Source: Hypholoma sublateritium FD-334 SS-4 (taxonomy: Eukaryota > Basidiomycota > Agaricomycetes > Agaricales > Strophariaceae). From it: DNA of 64,000 bases. The stretch is from contig KN817518.1 of assembly GCA_000827495.1 (NCBI GenBank), forward strand, positions 956,405-1,020,404, in the 5' to 3' direction. Position 1 is the first letter of the stretch, and every line of letters starts with the position of its first letter. The notes beneath the pieces were generated by a model. That model saw only the letters and a list, made by a program, of their open reading frames with translations, made no database searches and was not told the DNA's origin. The position numbers and the translations under genes are program-made. Shown here piece by piece: positions 24,341-33,312 of this stretch.

Positions 24341-25140
24341 TCAATTGCCCATATTCCGCAAGTTAGATGGTTGGATTATTACTCTGGAACTACGCCTTTC
24401 TTCCTGAGATTGAATCGGCGTGTCCTGTGCAGATTTTTTGTCCCAGCGGGAGATATTCTTTATAGGACCAAATCGATCCAACGGCCATAATATCATGACA
24501 AGCTTTGACTCAACCAAGCATTCGGACACCTTTGACGATTTTGTTCGTCAGAGCCAGTTTATGAGCAGAATTTAAGAGGTACATACTGGTCCGAAGCGGT
24601 TGCTGTCGTCGCTCCAGAAATGTTCATCGCCTGTACTGATGTTGAGCGAAAAGAGCGTCAAGCCATAACGAAAGAGGTTTACCTTCGACCCACACATGCC
24701 CTTTGGGTATAACTACTTCTGGGTCAGGGTATGGAGGTAGGGTCTTCACAGTATCCCCTTCTTTAGCCAGAATGCGCTTGATTAACAGCCGCTTGGGATC
24801 TTCTGGGGATCTGTTTTTGTTGAATAATTTAATAGCAATGTACGACCACCTGAAGCTTACCGGAGGGTCACAATATCATTTCGATGATATGTAGCGTCTG
24901 CGTCCACGTCTCGTCGGAACAGAGCGACATCTCTCCACAGAGAGGAATTGGGATTAAGCGTCGGCTTCCTACATATACGGATCAACATAGACAAGAGATA
25001 TAGCGACCAAAACATACCTGCATGCTTCTCCCTGTAATTGTCTTTACTTCAAACCAATGACTAACGACGACGATTCCAGTCGGAAGCCAGTAGACAAACG
25101 GCCATAGCCTGGATGCCCGAATCGCTCTGAAAGTCCACAT
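24341..25140 (-). CDS. IMP2: Mitochondrial inner membrane peptidase subunit 2
   Basis: This is a signal-peptidase-family serine protease that trims sorting signals of intermembrane-space proteins at the mitochondrial inner membrane. Five short exons were joined by eye. Exon 1 (25018-25140, 41 residues) has a membrane-type segment (LWPFVYWLPTGIVVVSHWF) and ends in GRSMQ, with catalytic Ser39. Exon 2 continues PTLNPNSSLWRDVALFRRD and ends in the codon for Arg before SPEDPKRLLIKRILAKEGDT, whose LIKRI supplies the catalytic Lys. Then come PEVVIPKGHVWVEG, the exon FWSDDSNRFGP and the last exon VSECLVESKLVMILWPLDRF. The SMxPTLNP, IKRILA, GHVWVEG and DSNRFGP blocks identify the family. The longer C-terminal tail (to NLRNMGN) is unusual but unbroken. 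Each exon is too short to stand out alone. Confidence 0.88.
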
Positions 25141-26394
25141 TATCTTCTGAGATTGACGGGTGTTCTAAAATTCCTTGCTGGTCCGCTTGGGAGTCATTGA
25201 CTCATTGATATGTTCGGTGTCAGCTCAGCGACCGATGCGGTTTGGAAGGAACTCTTTCTGCACGCGAGCCGGGGTAACGTGTCGCAGGCGCCGGTTACCC
25301 GGCCCGGGGTCGAAAACCGCTAATTTGCCGCCACCGCTAACTTGCGCTCAACCATCACTCAACGCCTCTCAACGCACTCAACTTGTGCTGGAAAAATCCG
25401 ATACAGCTACTTGATGATAGCATCCTCTGGAACTTTGAGCCTATCACCGAGCTGTCTCATCCGAATCCTTCGAAGTTGTCCAAGCTCACTGCACTGCTCT
25501 CACACGATCTAAATTCTCCTACGATGTTACTGCCCAAAGTTGGCCCAAAGCTGGCATGACATTCTAGTTCGAAACAAACGGGATTGACTAAGGATCCGCT
25601 CTGTCCTTCACTGGCAGGAAATCACCACGCGAACCTCAATGAACATACAATGGCATTTGATGGGCAGTGCGCGCTGGGCCTCGACGATCCAAAATTGCAA
25701 GAACCAAACCAACCAGGAAAAGACCTCTTATCTTCAGGATATGCCGATGCTCAACCGAAATTCATGGCTGTGTAGACTCCAGAGCTCTGATCTGCGTGCG
25801 CCGAAAAAGGAGACCTAGCATGTCGCACTTCAGCTGTGTCGTTTTCCAGTAAATCTTCTGGGCGTGATTTCCGCTCTGCGCTCGCACGGGCAGCTGTCCA
25901 ACAGCCATGTCATATGTTTCCAGCCGGCAGAGTCCTGAAGGCTGTCACGACGAGTCGATTCGCCCCTGGGCTTGTCTCCTGACTGATTATCAGCCTGAGA
26001 GATGGAAGCTGGTGCCAGTTATGCTGTTGGGATGATTGGCTATAATCAATTTTATTTTTGCCCAGGCTGGGAGAGGAGATATTTGGAGGGTTTGTGCAAT
26101 TATAGAACGACTTTGAGACCTTTTACGCATGCTTTTGCGCAATGCTTCCTCCCAGGGAGGGAGCACCTGATGCATACACATGTGAATGATGCTTGTGATA
26201 ATTATGTTTCCCAGGAAAACAATATGAATGAATGATACATAAACTTAGGCCTGGCTGGCATAAAGTGGGTAAAGAAGCAAAATCTGAACGGACCCGGATA
26301 GTGTGATAGACCACTGACAATTGGAATTTGCCCACATTAGCTAAAGAGATGCGGGTAGGAATCGGACGAAGAAAGATACAGTAATATTATGTGT
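25141..26394. other. Gene-poor interval of 1.25 kb
   Basis: The interval lies between the IMP2 start and the end of the minus-strand RNR2 gene. It contains a GC-rich block near 25260-25340 (including GGTTACCCGGCCCGGGG) and short open frames without family resemblance. Candidates at 25381-25558 and 25584-25775 look like chance. I see no terminal repeats or transposase motifs. Confidence 0.45.
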
Positions 26395-27752
26395 TCAGAA
26401 GTCTTCAGAAAGGGAACTAGAAGGTTCAGTCAGATTTCACCTTCATGGACATAGAAAGACCGTAAGCCCACAAAAGTCTTTGATTAGAACTTGCATTAGA
26501 ACTCGATATGTTCATATTTGCTTTGGCATACTCCGATACGCGCTTTTCGAAAAAGTTCGCCTTGCCTTGGAGAGATATCATCTCCATGAAGTCGAATGGG
26601 TTGGTTGCGCCGTAGTATTTTGGATTGCCAAAGGAAGCAAGAAGGCGGTCGGCCACAAATTCGATATATTGGCACATTAATGTGGCGTTCATCCCAATCA
26701 AGCCAACTGGCAGGGAGTCTATGCCAAAAAAATCAGAAAAGTAGGGCCTGAGAGCAAAGAAAAATACCAGTTAAGAACTCCTTCTCTATCTCAACAGCCT
26801 CTGTTATGATTTGCTGTATAGTCTGGGGGTGAGGTTTACGCCTCAAATATGTAAATAACAGACAGGCAAAATCGGTGTGCATGCCTTCATCACGGCTGAT
26901 GAGCTCGTTAGAGAACGTCAGTCCAGGCAAGAGCCCGCGCTTTTTGATCCAGAATATAGCAGCAAAAGAGCCAGAGAAAAATATACCCTCCACCGCCGCG
27001 AACGCAATCAGACGTTCTGCGAAGGTAGACTTCGTGTCCGATATCCACTTTAGCGCCCAATCCGCTTTGCGCTGGACACACGGTATTAACTCAACGGCAC
27101 GGAAGAGACGGTCACGCTCGTCCGGGTCCTTAATATAGGTGTCTATCAGCAAGGAGTATGTTTCGGAGTGCACATTCTCCATCATGATCTGGAAGCCGTA
27201 GAAACACCGGGCCTCGGCGACCTGGACATCGCTGGAGAAGCGCTCGACGAGGTTCTCGTTCACGATGCCGTCTGAAGCCGCGAAAAAGGCCAGGATGTGC
27301 GATATGAAATGACGCTCGTTGGCGCTGAGCTGGGCCCAGTCCCTGGGATCGTGCGAGAGGTTAATTTCTTCGGCGGTCCAGAAAGAGGCTTGGGCCTTCT
27401 TGTAAAACGTCCATATCTTGGCCCTTTGTCAGGGGCCGTATTGAGGTGACACACGCGCTGAACGGACCTGGGGGTACTGGAGCGGGAACAGGACAAATCG
27501 GCGGTGTGACTCCTTGAGCAATGGTTCTTCCTCTGCATACATGATTGAGTGCTATCGTTAGCAATGGTGTTGCGGGCGAACGTTTAGGCTGCCAGGATGA
27601 GAAATCCATTACACACTTTCCGGCAGCGTAGCATCTCCGACATAGCGATTGCGGGAGTCCACCATGCCATCGTCAGGGGCCTTTGGTTGGGTGGCTTGCT
27701 TGTAGGACTGGGCCATGTTGCTTGTGGCTTTGACGGCACGCTCAGAGGCCAT
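26395..27752 (-). CDS. RNR2: Ribonucleotide reductase small subunit, second copy
   Basis: This is a class I ribonucleotide reductase R2 protein, which makes dNTPs together with the large subunit R1. Exons joined by eye start [20 protein letters not shown] at 27752, continue [32 protein letters not shown] and [20 protein letters not shown], and then the main exon. Di-iron ligands and the radical tyrosine are all present: [43 protein letters not shown] and [10 protein letters not shown]. The following exon begins [19 protein letters not shown]. The last intron splits codon TT|T. It leads to a 22-nt exon (26395-26416) ending SLSEDF, the R1-binding tail; without this splice the chain ends in an unrelated MKVKSD. 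The N-terminus is shorter than in the neighbouring copy. Confidence 0.9.
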
Positions 27753-28068
27753 TCGGCGATATTACACTCAAATGTTCGGACGATAAACTGTTGGTGAAGA
27801 TGGCAATGGAGCGCAATGGTGGCAGTCGGTGAATGACATAGTCAGTGGCTCGGTCCCGACTCCCGATGGCCCGCCATCAATCGGGTCACAGCCGAGTGTT
27901 ACTGTTACCGTATTTCACGTGCACCGCGAAGCAATTTGCGCAAGCAAAAGCAAAGAACACGGTCGCGTTTGGTTGAAAGCCGCCAAACACGACCATACGT
28001 AGCGGCGGATAAAAAGATTTGGTTGTCTCCTCCACACACACCTTGACCTGACTTCAACATACTTTGCA
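27753..28068. promoter_or_regulatory. Bidirectional promoter between two RNR2 genes
   Basis: These 316 bp separate the start codons of two divergent RNR2 genes, so both must be driven from here. Near the plus-strand gene, GTTTGG and CCAAAC form an inverted repeat spaced by 10 nt (about 27969-27990). The right half overlaps GCCGCCAAA, an E2F/MBF-like sequence, and CACGTG occurs near 27917. A TATA-like GATAAAAAGA lies about 60 bp before the 28069 start. Shared cell-cycle or DNA-damage control is inferred, not shown. Confidence 0.5.
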
Positions 28069-29495
28069 ATGGCCACCCTCTCTGCACCTCGCGCCGCCTC
28101 TCCCGCACCCACCCCAAGCAAGAAGGTATGTTCATGTCGGTGTTGTGTTGCGCTGGCACTAATTAGTCGTCGTAGGCCGCTGCCGCTCTTGCCGCCTTCT
28201 CTCTTGAATCCCCTGCGAAACCCACCAAAGCTATCATTGATGACGAGAAACGTTCCCAATCGCCCGAGTCTGTCACCGGTGCTACCGCCGTTGTCGATGA
28301 CCTCCCCGAGTACCGCAAACGATTTGTTGGCGAGGTGGACCTTCCCGAGAGTATGTCTTTTCAACCTTACGTTACTCACGTGCTAATGTATTTGTGTAGG
28401 CGAGGAGCCTCTCCTAAAAGAGTCGCGTCGTCGCTTTGTTCTATTCCCCATCCAATATCACGAGGTATGTCTGCCACGCGACGCGTTAATTAGCCTATAT
28501 TAACGCGACGCGCCCAGATTTGGCAAATGTACAAGAAGGCTGAGGCCTCCTTCTGGACTGCGGAGGAAATGGATCTCTCCAAGGACGTCCACGACTGGAA
28601 CAACCGTCTTAACGACAACGAACGCCACTTCGTTTCTCATGTCCTCGCCTTCTTCGCTGCTTCTGACGGTATTGTCAACGAAAATCTTCTCGAGCGCTTC
28701 TCCAACGAAGTTCAGGCTGCGGAGGCTCGCTGCTTCTACGGCTTCCAAATCATGATGGAGAACATCCACTCCGAGACATACTCTCTTCTCATCGACACAT
28801 ACATCAAGGACCCTGCCCAACGCGACTATCTCTTCGATGCCATTGAGACTGTTCCCTGCATCAAGCGCAAGGCCGAGTGGGCCCTCAACTGGATCTCCGA
28901 CGACCGTTCTTCTTTCGCCGAGCGCCTCGTCGCCTTCGCTGCCGTCGAGGGCATCTTTTTCTCCGGATCCTTTGCCTCCATCTTCTGGCTGAAGAAGCGT
29001 GGTCTGATGCCCGGTCTTACCTTTTCCAATGAGCTCATCAGCCGCGATGAGGGCATGCACACCGATTTCGCCTGTCTCCTGTTCAGCCACCTCAAGCGCC
29101 GCCCTCACCCCGACACCGTCCAGAGGATTATCACCGAGGCTGTCGTCATCGAGCAGGAGTTCCTGACTGAGGCCCTTCCCGTCGGACTGATCGGCATGAA
29201 CGCTGACCTTATGTGCCAATACATTGAATTCGTGGCGGATCGTCTGCTCGTCTCGCTGGGCAATGAGAAGGTGTACAACAAGACGAATCCTTTCGACTTT
29301 ATGGATATGATTTCTCTGCAGGGCAAGACCAACTTTTTCGAGAAGCGCGTTTCAGAGTACTCGAAGGCTGGTATCAACCACTCGAGCACGTCCGACAACA
29401 CGGCTCAGTCATCAAAGTCTTTGTACGTTTCAATATTTTATTTGATGTATCCTTTACTGATTATATTCCGCAGCGTTATCGACGAAGACTTCTGA
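28069..29495 (+). CDS. RNR2: Ribonucleotide reductase small subunit, main copy
   Basis: This is the class I R2 protein for dNTP synthesis. The N-terminal exons read [19 protein letters not shown], then [19 protein letters not shown] and [37 protein letters not shown]. The main exon from 28518 begins [20 protein letters not shown] and carries the complete metal site and radical Tyr ([41 protein letters not shown]). The last 22-nt exon (29474-29495) supplies FVIDEDF, the R1-docking tail. Codon use in the main exon is strongly C-ending, suggesting high expression, in contrast to the minus-strand copy. The 53-nt intron at 28465-28517 carries repeated ACGCG elements. Confidence 0.95.
28465..28517 (+). 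promoter_or_regulatory. RNR2 intron with two ACGCGACGCG elements and hairpin
   Basis: The intron (donor GTATGT, acceptor CCCAG) holds ACGCGACGCGT at 28476-28486 and ACGCGACGCG at 28503-28512. The arms CGCGTTAAT (28482-28490) and ATTAACGCG (28499-28507) are exact reverse complements around an 8-nt loop. The element resembles MluI cell-cycle boxes. It could act at DNA level as an MBF site or at RNA level as a stem that brings the splice sites together. Confidence 0.5.
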
Positions 29496-30949
29496 TCGCT
29501 TGCCCCTTCTCGTTCTTACCCCGGATTTTCTCTTGTTATAATTATATCCTCATAGTTTTCATCATTGCACTGTTTCATTAGAATGTAACCATGTACTTTA
29601 CCAGCTAACCCATATGTATCTGTCACTATCACTCACATCAATATACAAATTATGAACTTCAAACTTGATTGAAATTTTTATAAACCAATATCATGAGCAG
29701 TTGTGTCTTCGGTAGGCGCTGTGAGAATAGCGGGGCGAGATCGACTAATGTCAGTGTCTTTTCTCCTAGAAATAGGCTCATTAAGCGCTACAAGTCGTTC
29801 GAAAACGTGCTTCTAGCCAAGTCAAGGAGGAGCACTTCTACTCAAACTCTGCTATTCCTGATACCCACTGACATTGCAATGAATGATAGGGCGCTCAGGG
29901 ACATCCATGCTCTGGTCAGCCAGAGAAATTGTACACCAAGCATAATCAAGCGAACAGGCATGAGAGCGATCGCGGGGTGGTGGCGAACATTGGACGGTGC
30001 GTTAAGCATTATACGGAGGGATGACAGGCGAGCTGGCGTGAATACCGAACATGATCATATTTCGGACATGCAATTCCATTCCGGCTGCGAGAAGCAGAGG
30101 GCTTTCGCCGAAATTCGGCGGCGCGCAGGAGTTAGCGGGCGTAGGCGCGCTAGCGGTGGAGCGGGCTATACCACGTCTGTCGCCGTGCACGGGCGCTGGG
30201 TTCTGCATGGGAGTCGCAGCGGATCAGTGCGGCGCAGGATCCCGGGATGCGCGACGGATCAGAGGGACGGGCGCAAGGCGGGGCTGGTGGCATGTGGAAT
30301 GTGCGGCCCAAGAGCGTCGCGCGCGCGTCAAACAGCGCAGGGCTGTGCCGCCGGAATAGGAAGGTGGCCTGGACTGTTGCGTCTGCCACCCATGGCATGT
30401 ATGTTCTCCAGATATGATCTCCTGCGTTTTCCCAGATTCAATGCATCGCTGCCAGAGGCAGGCCGGCTCGTTTCCAGCGCCGCGCGCCAATGCAGGCGAA
30501 CCACATGCAGCACGGACCGCGGTCAGCTCGCCCTTTGCCCCGCACTGCCAGCCCGAGTCTGCTGGCCGCTGCGCCTTCAAACAGGCTAGCTCGGTGGCCC
30601 GCAAATGCGACTCTACTGGGCAGCTTAACCTAGTCAACGCCGAGGACATAACCCGCGATTCTGTGCGATGCCAGACTTATGTTTTGACGCGCACCCACGC
30701 CCAATCTTGGCCAAGATTGGTTCGCACTTCAGGGACAGCTCGCCTGATGCATCGCTCCTTCTTTAGCATGCATCTCGGCATGTGTGTAAACGATCTTTAC
30801 CTCAATCCCGGGCTATATATTGAATCTGTTCGCGTCGAAAACTCTGTCTATGCCCCGAAGTCCTTCATTTACCGCGCTGCTGCTCGCCGCTCCTTCCCCT
30901 CCTTCTTTGCAGACCTTCCTTAGCAGCCCTGCCCCCCTCGCTTGTAACT
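29496..30949. other. Gene-poor interval upstream of the 30950 gene
   Basis: 1.45 kb. The first ~150 bp are an AT-rich 3' region. A 55-residue minus-strand frame (29842-30009) reads MLNAPSNVRHHPAIALMPVR and has hydrophobic runs, but no gene could be built around it. A 298-residue plus-strand frame (29693-30589) is low-complexity R/G/A and looks like chance in GC-rich sequence. A TATA-like GCTATATATTG at about 30811 lies some 130 bp before the next start and is a likely core promoter. Confidence 0.4.
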
Positions 30950-32449
30950 ATGAAGTCCGTCTCGTTCCTCCGCAACACCTGGAAAAAGTGGGAGTCAAAG
31001 GCGTCCGACCGAAGTCATACCGATGACGCTAGCCCCCACGGCCCACTCAAGCCGGCCCACCCTCGCGCGTCCACTACGAATAGCCGCGGGCTGTCTATCA
31101 CAGTCAAGCACATTCCTCTAGAAATTTCCAACGCAATTACGGTCGACGGCTCATGGAAGGCGTCTGAGGACTACCAGCCGCCTCCATCACCCATCTATGA
31201 TCAATTCACGCAGCTTCGCGGCGACCTCTCGCTCATCAGCAGAGAGGGCTCGAGGAGTGCCCTCGACGTCGCCTACCACAGGGACGAGGAGCGCGGTCCG
31301 ATGTCCCCCAAGGGTAGTGTGCCTACATCCCCGAAAACGTTGCGGCACACCTCCGGGCCTGCGCCACGCTCGAATTACCCCGCACAGCCAACTGTCATTT
31401 ACAACAATGAACACAATCTTTCTAGCCCCAGACATCCGTCATCTCCGCGCCAGACGACCACATCGCTCCGCTCACCTACGCTGCCGACGTACCAGCTGCT
31501 TCCGCCCATAGATCTCAATTACGGCCCTGGAAGCAAGTTTGAGAGGACCCTGGAAGCCAGCGGCTGCAAGTGCGTGCGCGCTTCCCCGCAAAGCAGACAT
31601 CGTGAATGGTGTCCAAGACACTCGCTCGACGAGACGAGTAGCAGCGTGCCGCATCGGCCGTCTCCCGACAGGCGCGCCCCGCAAAAGACAGTGCACGCTG
31701 TCCTGGACTTGTCGCTTGACACGCACCCGCGCAGTCTGTACCACCACACCGGCTCGACGCCGCACCTCCCGTACAAATCGCGCAGCAGCTCGCGGCCCAC
31801 GCCGTCCGAGCACTCTGGTTTCTCCGAGGGCAGCGACGCCGACCACTTCCCGCTATCGCTCTTCCCCGCGCCGCCGCCGCTAATCGTGCGGAAGAAGGTG
31901 CCCGCGCCGCTCGTGCTGCGGCCGATGAACCCCGCGTCGTCGTCGCCCAGCTCGCAAGACTCGACGCCTGTCGGGACGCCGACGACGCCGCGCTTCCACG
32001 CAGCGTCGCCCGCAGGCAGCGCATCACCGGGCAAGAAGCACTTTTCGCTGCGCCCCGCCGCGAGTTTCTCGCCGCCGCCATTTAGTCCACCGAACAGCCC
32101 CCTTCCGCGCGTGCCTGTGACGCCCGACGGCGCGCGTCGCTCGCCGGACTACGGTGGGCGCCCGCTGCGAGGCGCGCAGTCGAGCGCGAACCTCCGCGAG
32201 GCGCTGCCGTTTGCTGCGCGGCAGCACCGGCTCACCGCGAGCGAGCCGACGTCTGAGCAGACCGGTTTACCCACCAAGCGACCTGTGGCGATGCGCGGCG
32301 TCTGCGACCTCGAGGCATACATGGTGAGGTTCTACTGCCATCGAAGGTGCCGTTCGCGCGCTGACGGGGCTTGGCAGGAATTGGCCGACGCGCCGGTGTC
32401 GTCAGCAGCGGCGCCAGACGCACACGTACAGTGGGGATATGCGCTATAG
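30950..32449 (+). CDS. Ser/Pro-rich orphan protein
   Basis: No function recognised. The protein starts MKSVSFLRNTWKKWESKA and is mostly disordered, rich in S, P, R and H with many SP and TP sites that could be phosphorylated. A short ordered-looking block is PTYQLLPPIDLNYGPGSKFE followed by a Cys/His cluster, CKC then HREWCPRH, which might bind metal. The frame has a probable 54-nt intron (32324-32377, GTGAGG to GGCAG). It contains no stop and is a multiple of three, so the spliced end would be LEAYMELADAP to WGYAL. Codon use is extremely GC-rich in the second half. The start follows a TATA-like box by about 130 bp. Confidence 0.6.
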   Translation: MKSVSFLRNTWKKWESKASDRSHTDDASPHGPLKPAHPRASTTNSRGLSITVKHIPLEISNAITVDGSWKASEDYQPPPSPIYDQFTQLRGDLSLISREGSRSALDVAYHRDEERGPMSPKGSVPTSPKTLRHTSGPAPRSNYPAQPTVIYNNEHNLSSPRHPSSPRQTTTSLRSPTLPTYQLLPPIDLNYGPGSKFERTLEASGCKCVRASPQSRHREWCPRHSLDETSSSVPHRPSPDRRAPQKTVHAVLDLSLDTHPRSLYHHTGSTPHLPYKSRSSSRPTPSEHSGFSEGSDADHFPLSLFPAPPPLIVRKKVPAPLVLRPMNPASSSPSSQDSTPVGTPTTPRFHAASPAGSASPGKKHFSLRPAASFSPPPFSPPNSPLPRVPVTPDGARRSPDYGGRPLRGAQSSANLREALPFAARQHRLTASEPTSEQTGLPTKRPVAMRGVCDLEAYMVRFYCHRRCRSRADGAWQELADAPVSSAAAPDAHVQWGYAL

Positions 32450-32782
32450 CGCCGCCGCTGGACGGTATCTGTTCGATCTATCTCGCCCCCACGTTCCGCG
32501 CGGGGGATGTACTCCGTAATACAGCATAAATTAGCTCAGCATTTCTGCCATATGATTATACTCTGTACTTATTCAAAATACGTGACACTTGTACTAGACT
32601 GGGGCGTTTTCGGTGTATGTATGTGTAATAAATATGTATATAGGACATTCAACTGCGCGCGTGCGAGCATGGAGCCGGGCGCGAGTATTGGCGCGAAAAT
32701 TGCAGCGAAGGAAGCACGGGGAGAGACACGCCGGCGAGGGAATGAGGCGGCGGCAATGACGAACCCGCCGCGACCGCGCGAT
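32450..32782. other. Convergent 3' interval
   Basis: 333 bp between convergent stops. It includes an AT-rich stretch with AATAAATATG near 32627-32636 that may serve as a polyadenylation signal for the plus-strand gene. I see no gene. Confidence 0.45.
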
Positions 32783-33182
32783 TCACTTGTCTTTCTTGGA
32801 CTCGGGCCGCGCCTTCTCGGGAGGCTGTGGTTTACGTCCCCGCCTGTCTTCGCGCAGCGAGACGACGATGTAGCACACCAAGATGATGTTGGCCGCAACG
32901 ACCGCTGTAATCGCCGCATACGTGGAGTTCTCTGCGCGCCCAGACGACTCAGCGGGCACGGCATGCGGAGGGACGGGACTCACCGGCCCAGAGGTAGTGC
33001 AGCGAGAGGAAGTAGGCACCTATGGGGATGACGCCGAGGGACACGCTGAACGTGATGAGCGTCGCGAGGACGCCGCTGGTGCGGCGCGGGTGAGCGTCAG
33101 CGCGGAGCAAGAAGGGGAGAGCGACATACCCGGCAGCCGCGGCGTCCACGTTGGCCGTGCTCATTGCGGTTTGCTCGCTCAT
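32783..33182 (-). CDS. VMA21: V-ATPase assembly factor Vma21
   Basis: This is a small ER membrane protein that chaperones assembly of the vacuolar ATPase V0 sector. Two exons: the first starts MSEQTAMSTANVDAAAAGYV and carries the first membrane helix (LATLITFSVSLGVIPIGAYF). The second carries the other helix (NSTYAAITAVVAANIILVCY). The splice joins YLWA to ENSTYAA. The C-terminus ends KKDK, a KKxx dilysine signal for retrieval to the ER, as expected for Vma21. It is divergent from ALG8 (130 bp between starts). Confidence 0.9.
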
Positions 33183-33312
33183 TATTGTATGGGGAGGAGA
33201 GTCAGACAGGCGGCAGCGGCACTGGGCAGCCGGCGTGCTTGACGCGCTGGCACGTGAGCCTCGGCGGAGCGTCACTGCGGCGCGTCACCCGGCTCTGCAC
33301 AACGCACTGACC

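Noticed and set aside
26426..26701. RNR2 copy ending in MKVKSD without further splicing
   Set aside because: A 22-nt last exon at 26395-26416 restores the canonical tail and matches the exon structure of the neighbouring paralogue. The unspliced end is kept only as a possible retained form.
27260..27540. Start of the minus-strand RNR2 at the Met before AEEEPLLKE
   Set aside because: That ATG lies in the intron's 3' end. An upstream exon starting MASERAVKA joins in phase and matches the neighbouring gene's layout.
29693..30589. 298-residue plus-strand open frame after RNR2
   Set aside because: Its translation is R/G/A/S-rich with no domain, and several other frames are also open in this GC-rich stretch. 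It has no splice logic or family likeness.
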